Positions 57,755-64,000 of a DNA stretch of 64,000 nucleotides are shown here, piece by piece. The position numbers and the translations under genes are program-made. The stretch lies in NCBI RefSeq assembly GCF_010015445.1, contig NC_053118.1:18237437-18301436 (forward strand), read 5' to 3'. Within the stretch, counting starts at the first letter, position 1, and every line of letters starts with the position of its first letter. A model generated the notes under the pieces. That model saw only the letters and a list, made by a program, of their open reading frames with translations, was not told the origin of the DNA and searched no databases. This stretch comes from Perca fluviatilis. Taxonomy: Eukaryota; Chordata; Actinopteri; Perciformes; Percidae.

Positions 57755-58994
57755 CCTATTGCAATCACTTGTACATCAATGGCAAGTTTTTCTTCACAAA
57801 CAGAAGCATTTCTGCTTTGTCACCAGATAGTCTGTTTCTTCTCTCATCTGCCACATGTCCAGCCAGGCTAAACATGCGCTCACTGTCAACACTTGTACAT
57901 GGTGCAGAGAGGAAGGGGGGGGGGGGGGGGGAAGGGAAAAAAAAGTTTTTTTTTTTTCCCACCATTAAAAGACTTCTGCCAATGGGCACCTCTGACAAGT
58001 AGCTCTGTACCTGCACAGACAAGGGGCTGGCCATTTGTTGCTCCAGCTCAGTATTTTTTCTCAGGATTTCATCGTGAACTGAAAACAGTAAGCTAAGTGG
58101 CTTTTTTGGCTGCAGATGCTTCCTCTGGGTCAGGTCCACGAGCCATGGATGCTTCAGCAGCAGGTTCTTCTGGTGGGCATCTGGTCTCCCTTTGCAGTGC
58201 AGTCTGAAGCTCCTGTTTAACTTGATCTTTCACTTCATTGGAGAAGTAGCGATTCTTGTACCTTTTGCACAAACAAAAAACAAAAAAAAGAAGGATTTAA
58301 GAAAGTATTGTTTCACAATCAGATATTAACAGGCTATAGGCCTATGTACCCCCCCCACACACACACACACAGCACATTTTTATTAATTCATTAATAAAAT
58401 AGGTTAAATAAATACATAAATAAATATTTTAATAAATAACCAACCAACCTCAGGTCAAGAACTGTTGCCAACGTGTAAAGGGGCTCCTTTTCGACATCAC
58501 TAAACCTTCTCTGGACTGCCTCCAACAAGGTTGCTTTTGTGGTGCCCACTCCGACATCTGTATCAGCTATTTTCTCCAAAAAACGTTTCAGCATGTTGAT
58601 TGCTGGAATGACGTCTGCAGCGGTTGCTGTCGATGAGCTTATTTCTCTTGTAAGTTCTTCGAAAGGAGCGAGGAGAGTGAGCACGTTCTCAATTAACCCC
58701 CACTGGTGCGTAGTGAGAGTGGCCGGTAGGTCATGCTCCGTAGCGAATGCCCCTAGCGCACGTCTCTGCTCAATCAGCGATTCTAGCATATAGAAAGTAC
58801 TGTTCCATCTTGTGATGACATCTTGCTGCAGACATTTCCTTGGTTGGCTCAGCTAGTCCTGGATGGTCAGTTAATTGTAGAGTTGACCGGCATGAAATCG
58901 GCATACGTCAGACTGACCGGCCGGTTGCTGGTCATGGCCGGTCACGTGAAAATCGGCCGATTCCGGTCACCGGCTGGTCTATCGTGCATCTCTA
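57316..58994 (-). mobile_element. hAT transposon, internally deleted (ZBED-type transposase remnant)
   Basis: Flanked by an 8-bp near-perfect duplication GTTAAAAC (57308-57315) / ATTAAAAC (58995-59002). Inverted ends TAGAGATGCACCGAT...ATCGTGCATCTCTA. Minus-strand coding remains encode the middle and C-terminal parts of a hAT transposase. The BED zinc finger and first catalytic region are missing. A G15+ run and T-runs near 57915-57958 interrupt the last exon. It lies between receptor copies 4 and 5. Confidence 0.9.
57765..58855 (-). pseudogene. hAT transposase fragments
   Basis: Frame 58391-58789 encodes LTLLAPFEELTREIS and related helices of the transposase core. Frame 57765-58139 encodes the C-terminal dimerisation domain with CTSVDSERMFSLAGHV and RRNRLSG, the hallmark of hAT proteins. 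Between them lie intron-like sequence and frameshifts. N-terminal exons are absent. Not functional. Confidence 0.85.
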
Positions 58995-59002
58995 ATTAAA
59001 AC

Positions 59003-59589
59003 ATCAAACGGCAAAATCTAATATTGACTTCAAAAAATTCTTTGCATACACCATTAGCATTATATTGTGAAAGGATACAGAGGGATCTAAATGTTTTCAT
59101 GTGCTTTTTGTTCATGTACAAAGAGTCCACATATTTTGAAGTCATTTAAAAATAATCATGAATACTATTTCACTGATAACATTAACAAATTCACCATTGA
59201 CGTTACACAATTGAGTTACTAAGAATAATAGGACATGATGTAAAAGCTACTGATATGATAATTACTAACTTTAGCACTAAAATCCTACTCAAAATAGTAC
59301 ATCAACATAAATGACTGACTGACTTCCGGACTACTTGACAAATCTGTTTGCACAATTAAAGGCATATTAAAGGCTGCAAATCAATCAATGTGCTCCAGGG
59401 TTTTTTCCCCTCTGAAGTTTGCTGGTCTCTAGCTGAGAAGCACCTGATATGAAAAAACAGCTCCCTCTAGTGGCCAAGTCTATAATAATAATGAAACGAT
59501 AAAAAGCCCATCCTGTGATCGGCTCGTTGTTTGTTATGTGTTACATCAGATGAGTTGTGTATGTCATAGATAGATACACATGTCCCTCA

Positions 59590-59648
<59 letters not shown>

Positions 59649-61760
59649 AAATATATAATATATAGTCAGTTTGGTTAAATGATGTGGTGATTATGAGACG
59701 TCCATTATGATAAAAAAAACGGTCAAGTCCATATAATATTTTAATAATGGAAATAATGGTAATAACAACAACCACAATAACATTATTATCACCATTTATG
59801 GACTCTTGGCAGAGTTGTCCACTGAGGCTAAAAAACAATCAAATTATCATTGGTTACATCACAATAAATCTTTCATAGATAGGTTCAAAAGAGAGGTTAT
59901 TAAATCCCAATATGCCACTTATATCAAAGTCATACAGTACATAGAATATGTGTGCCATTCCAAATTCTTTCCATTCAATTAGTCGACTAATACCTGATTG
60001 ATCTTTTAATTTAACAAATGCCAAATATTTACTGGTTCTAGCTTCTAAAATGTTAGTACTTGGTGTTCTTTCGTGATCTTTATTTTTAAACTGAATATAT
60101 TAGTTTTCTGTGTGCTGTTCAGACAAAATAAGACACTTGTAGATGTCACATTGAACTCTAGGAAAGTGGGAAGAACAATTTTATGCTATTTCCTTTATAA
60201 AACATATGCGTTATTGAGAGAAAATCCAGAAACTGGCAGATTAATTGATAATGAAAATAATCTGTAGAAAAATGGGGGAAATGATACATTAAAACTTTCA
60301 GATTATAGCACAATATGCATGTACTTACATATCAGACATTTCCCCCCCAAAAAACAGTGATCCAAAGATTACACCAAGCGAAGTATACAATGCAGCTGCT
60401 ACTTTTAAGCATAATAATCTCAAAGTCACTATTAAGGTACTTACTGAGCTTACATTAGCCTGTCCTAGTGCTGAATAACAATTGTAAAAAAAAAAAAAAA
60501 TTATATTTATCAAAGCATGCAGAAGACATGGAGCAGTCAAAAGTCCATTAAATCACTTTCTGGCTATGCCACCTGGCAGGCGACATAAGAAATAGACATT
60601 ACAGGGTGATTTCCTTAATGAAAATTACTATACAGACTGAATGAATTAAACTAAACTAGTATAATTACGTGAAGTAGCTGCCCACCTCACTTTCACTTTG
60701 TACATACCCAAAGATGGTCTTTGTGGTCACTGTAATGGGCACAATTTTGTCATGCACACACATCGGATAGGATCAGTGGCTGGGTTTAGTTGTGTGTGAG
60801 GGGCAAGTTTGGAAATTGACTTGCTTTAAGCCTGTTTGTGCAGTGCTTCTCCATCACTTTCACACTGTAGATTCTATATTATTACTCTTCAATACGTTAG
60901 TTTACAGCCTACTACGAAAGGCATTATGTTCTTTGTGGCCCACACTCATGGCCTATAAGCAAATGGGACTTGTTTTGTTGCTTGTTTTCTTTGACATCAC
61001 ATACAGGCAGGGATATTCTATAGTAATCAACATCTGGAGTGTATGTGACAGATGAAAAACATAAAGTTCCCTTTGCCAACTAAATGTTATAGGTTTGTTG
61101 CTTGTGTTGCAAACATTAAACCATAAACTGATGTAATACCTATTTTGAAATTATGACTGGTTTCTCTTGTCAAAGAAGATGGCACATTACATATCCACTA
61201 GGTCTAGTATGGTACAGACTGAAGGTGAGTCAAAATGCAGCCAATAAGAGGACTGTGCAGTGAAGAGGCACCACTGTTTCTCAAAAGATAAATGTAGCCA
61301 CTTGCTCTACAGGTTATTCAATTTGGGCAAATGAGTATGTGTTAGTCTGCATGTGTTTATTTATGTGTGTGTGTGTTCTGTTTTCTTTCTTTTTTCCCTT
61401 GTGAAGCACTATATAAATAAGCTTTATTATTATTATTATTATTATTTATAAAGCTTTTTTATTATTTCAAAATGTTTTATCCCACAAATGCATCACAAAT
61501 GGATCTAGAAGTTATTGTGTAATATTACCACCTATCTGCTCTAACAGACCTTAAACACGGTGAAAGCTGTATGTCAAGTTTCCAATCATAAAAAAACCTA
61601 TATCAATCAAATGGTAACAGGTGAAATGTTTCAATTTCAGATAATGTATACAGATCGCCTTGAGGGAATGAAAAAACAACAAAAGCTAAGATATTTGTTA
61701 TATACAGTTACATTTGCTATGTACAGTTACAGTATTTGTTTATTTATGTCATGGATAACC
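59003..61760. other. 3' flank of receptor copy 5 and AT-rich spacer; no gene recognised
   Basis: Contains an (AT)n run (59597-59642) and short frames only. 60960-61010 (TTGCTTGTTTTCTTTGACATCACATACAGGCA) is homologous to the 36970 and 46730 regions, so this is an old copy of the same downstream flank. TTTATT at 61739-61744 gives a minus-strand AATAAA 17 bases after the stop of copy 5. Confidence 0.45.
59597..59642. repeat. (AT)n microsatellite
   Basis: Uninterrupted AT dinucleotides, about 23 units, followed by related AT-rich sequence. Confidence 0.95.
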
Positions 61761-62903
61761 TTATACCTCGGCATCAGAAACAGACTTTTCTTTGCTCCGA
61801 CTGGTAACCATTGAGTTTGTGTAGGTATAAGAACGAGAAACCTCTTCCTGGAAGGCAGTCTCCAAAACATTCAGGATGGATTTGCGGACTTTATCCTTGA
61901 AATCTTGGCCCATGAACACATACAGCAGTGGGTTCAGGCAACTGTTGAGAAAGGCCAGGCTGGTTGCTATAGGGACTCCGATAGTGGTGACATGGTCTAA
62001 TGTTTCACTTGCATGATAAGCCATGTGGTTTACTAACTCAATTAAAGCCATGATGTGATAAGGAGCCCAGCACAGGAAGAAAGTGGTGATAACTGCAGCG
62101 ATGATCTTAAAGGGGCGACTTGATTGGCTGGCCAGGGTACGGTTTCTTCTGAGACGATGGATTATCACAGCATAACAGGAGACAATGACAGTGAAGGGAA
62201 CAACAAATCCCAGGAGGAAGCGGGTGATGGTCATGGCCTGATGACGGAACTGTCGCAGCTGATTCACAGACGGTGTTTCATAGTCATCAGAAAAAGCAAA
62301 GTTGTTGAAGCAGTTGATGATGTCGTCATTGTTATATGATGGCCCAGTGTCCCTGAAGATGAAGTATGGAGCACTGAGAATCAGAGCCAGAACCCAAACA
62401 CCCAGACTCACAAAGGACGCCTTGCGTACACTTCGGTGGTTCTGGGCCCAGACGGGCCACACCACAGACACACATCTGTCCACACTGATCACCACCAGAA
62501 TGTAGACACTGGCAAACATGTTCAGAAAACTTATAGTGCTGTTTAGTTTACACATGAAGTTGCCGAAAGGCCAGTGGAAGTCCATAGCTGTGTATGTCAC
62601 ACTCAGGGGCAGGAATGCTGTGAAGAGGAAGTCGGCCAAAGCGAGGTTGAGGAACCAAACTGTATTAACAGTTTTCTTCATCTTGAACCCGGTCACCCAG
62701 ATAACCACTCCATTACCGAGCACACCAAGAACAAAGGCCAGGCAGTAAACAATGAGAGACATGATGTTAAGAGACTGTCTCAGCTCAGCATGTTCATCTT
62801 TATACTCATACTCATCGTCGTCATCATACAAAGAGCCATTTCTTCCAGTAACATCTGTTGCATTGATGTGATAGAAAGGGGTAGCGGCCATTAGCTCCAT
62901 CAT
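61761..62903 (-). CDS. Chemerin-receptor-like chemoattractant GPCR, copy 5
   Basis: A 380-residue class A receptor, the longest of the array. Start: ATG 62903, with a second ATG directly after; both follow acceptor TATTGCAG and GTCTCAAGACA. Seven hydrophobic segments span about 48-328. Key residues: glycosylation sites N14 and N22, C118-C198 disulfide, D91 (2.50), P99 (2.58), DRC 142-144, CWAPY 278-282, NPLLY 324-328. The N-terminus holds an acidic Tyr-rich patch (Y26, Y32, Y34 among D/E), like copy 1, suited to tyrosine sulfation as in C5aR/C3aR-type receptors. Loop 3 reads NHMAYHA. The tail ends -SDAEV, which lacks the Ser/Thr at -2 needed for a class I PDZ ligand. The tail from KSILN to TSRS is identical to copy 3. 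Exon 1 is at 63795-63870, behind a CRE and TATA-like box. It is the most upstream gene of the array in the window. Confidence 0.92.
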   Translation of the reverse strand: MMELMAATPFYHINATDVTGRNGSLYDDDDEYEYKDEHAELRQSLNIMSLIVYCLAFVLGVLGNGVVIWVTGFKMKKTVNTVWFLNLALADFLFTAFLPLSVTYTAMDFHWPFGNFMCKLNSTISFLNMFASVYILVVISVDRCVSVVWPVWAQNHRSVRKASFVSLGVWVLALILSAPYFIFRDTGPSYNNDDIINCFNNFAFSDDYETPSVNQLRQFRHQAMTITRFLLGFVVPFTVIVSCYAVIIHRLRRNRTLASQSSRPFKIIAAVITTFFLCWAPYHIMALIELVNHMAYHASETLDHVTTIGVPIATSLAFLNSCLNPLLYVFMGQDFKDKVRKSILNVLETAFQEEVSRSYTYTNSMVTSRSKEKSVSDAEV

Positions 62904-62914
62904 TGTCTTGAGAC

Positions 62915-63794
62915 CTGCAATAAAAATAAATAAATGTTAAGCTATTTATATTTTACCTAGAGGCCAATCAAATTCCCTAATAATGCATGAGATTAATGTT
63001 TTCCCAAATAATTTTCATTAAAAGTTAGGATATTCAGTCCACTCCTGAAAATGACAAGTTGTACCTTCACTTATGTCAGCTCAGCAATAAGGCCTAGAAG
63101 ATGCTGTTCACGACATGACTTGAATTGTGGTGTAACAGTCCCAACTACTATTTGGACTTCATTATGGAACCATCTGGTGAGCCACATTAGACACTTAGAA
63201 ACATCTAAATGATTTTCCGTTCTTTTTATGGTAGTTAGAGCTTCATAATAAGGCTTAAAAAAAACTTGAAAAGTCTTGCACAACATGCAGTATGCGAACA
63301 GCGCACCAATTTACCCACTGAATTAAATTCACATAAGTGCACTATGCACATATGAAACAGGCTCAGGAAGTCTGAACACAGCAAATAAACCACTGTTGAA
63401 TAAAAGCAAGCGTCCCCACGCACTATGTGAAGGGTTTATTTGCATGCATCCGTTTAATTTATTTTCCTTGATCATTTTTTGTGCAAGCCAGGGAATATCA
63501 GTCAAACTGGTGTTGAGTTGTTTTAAGATATATTTAAGATATCTGTCTCAAATGGCTTTTAGCCTCATCTGTGTTTGTAAGCGAACTCTTCATATTCAGG
63601 CTTAATTAACAGTTTGACATATTTGCGCTGTTAATTGCTTATACAAAGAACTTTGTCGACCTCAAAGAACAGCAACTGTCTAGCTAAAACGAAGCGGTTC
63701 AAATTACAGACTAAGCTGTTTGCCAGAACATGATTGTCTACATCAGATGCCTTTATTGTCGTATTTCTAACAGAGGGTAACAAAGGTACAGTAC
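62915..63794 (-). other. UTR intron of receptor copy 5
   Basis: Donor AAG|GTACTGTAC (63794) and acceptor TATTGCAG (62915) bound 880 bp. Short frames inside have no domains. Confidence 0.65.
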
Positions 63795-63914
63795 CTTCCT
63801 CAAAGCGCCAGTCCGATGAGGAGGTGTCCGCTGCAAGAATCACACCGGACAACTCAGAGCAGTCTGTGGATATCGTGGAATTCTGATCCCTGACTCCTTA
63901 AATATGTGACGTCA
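63795..63914 (-). promoter_or_regulatory. Exon 1, TATA-like box and consensus CRE of receptor copy 5
   Basis: Exon 1 ends ..CTTTGAGGAAG at 63795. On the minus strand the palindrome TGACGTCA (63907-63914) is followed at once by CATATTTAAGG (63896-63906), a TATA-like box, predicting a start near 63870. The full 8-bp CRE next to the core promoter suggests CREB/ATF-type control. This is inference from sequence. Confidence 0.65.
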
Positions 63915-64000
63915 TCGCTCACAAGGAGGAGGCGCACCCCCCTCCTTTGAAGTCATTCAACTTCTCGTAGGCCTACTTGGCTGTTTATGCAATGCAGTTC

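Overview
The window looks like nuclear DNA of a teleost fish, plausibly a spiny-rayed (percomorph) species. The genes are vertebrate type: a C2H2 zinc-finger gene, and GPCR genes with an untranslated first exon followed by one coding exon. Between them lie fish-style repeats: Tc1, hAT, piggyBac-like, Kolobok-like and Harbinger-like DNA transposons, L2/CR1/Rex1-like LINEs, tRNA-derived SINEs and long microsatellites. Species assignment is inference.

Layout. 1-11.7 kb: no host gene recognised. It holds nested DNA transposons, including a 3.2 kb element flanked by TTAA with a minisatellite, and a 613 bp element with 9-bp target duplications carrying a RecQ-like helicase fragment. 11.76-13.68 kb (minus): an intact gene for an 11-finger zinc-finger protein. 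13.9-23.9 kb: repeats only, including hAT-type elements with clean 8-bp target duplications, one inserted into another repeat. 24-64 kb: a tandem array, all on the minus strand, of chemerin-receptor-like (cmklr1/FPR/C5aR-type) chemoattractant receptor genes. Five are intact (25544-26620, 38749-39852, 48713-49822, 53186-54298, 61761-62903). Two are truncated pseudogenes (33575-33796, 44761-45229) and three are C-terminal relics (24269-24422, 32097-32209, 43432-43544).

The intact genes share one architecture: a short 5'-UTR exon behind a TATA-like box, a phase-independent UTR intron of about 0.4-1.8 kb, then a coding exon that opens with a conserved 5'-UTR block just after the splice acceptor. 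The array grew by segmental duplication: 31.7-43.1 kb and 43.1-50.7 kb are two copies of a two-gene block. Unequal exchange and gene conversion have shuffled N-termini, extracellular loop 3, C-terminal tails and promoters. The receptors probably detect peptide or lipid chemoattractants on leukocytes. The ligand is not readable from sequence, and the variable parts (acidic tyrosine-rich N-terminus, loops 2 and 3, PDZ-type tail, CRE-like promoter site) suggest divergence in ligand and regulation.

No tRNA, rRNA or CRISPR feature was found. The tRNA-like sequences are SINEs.
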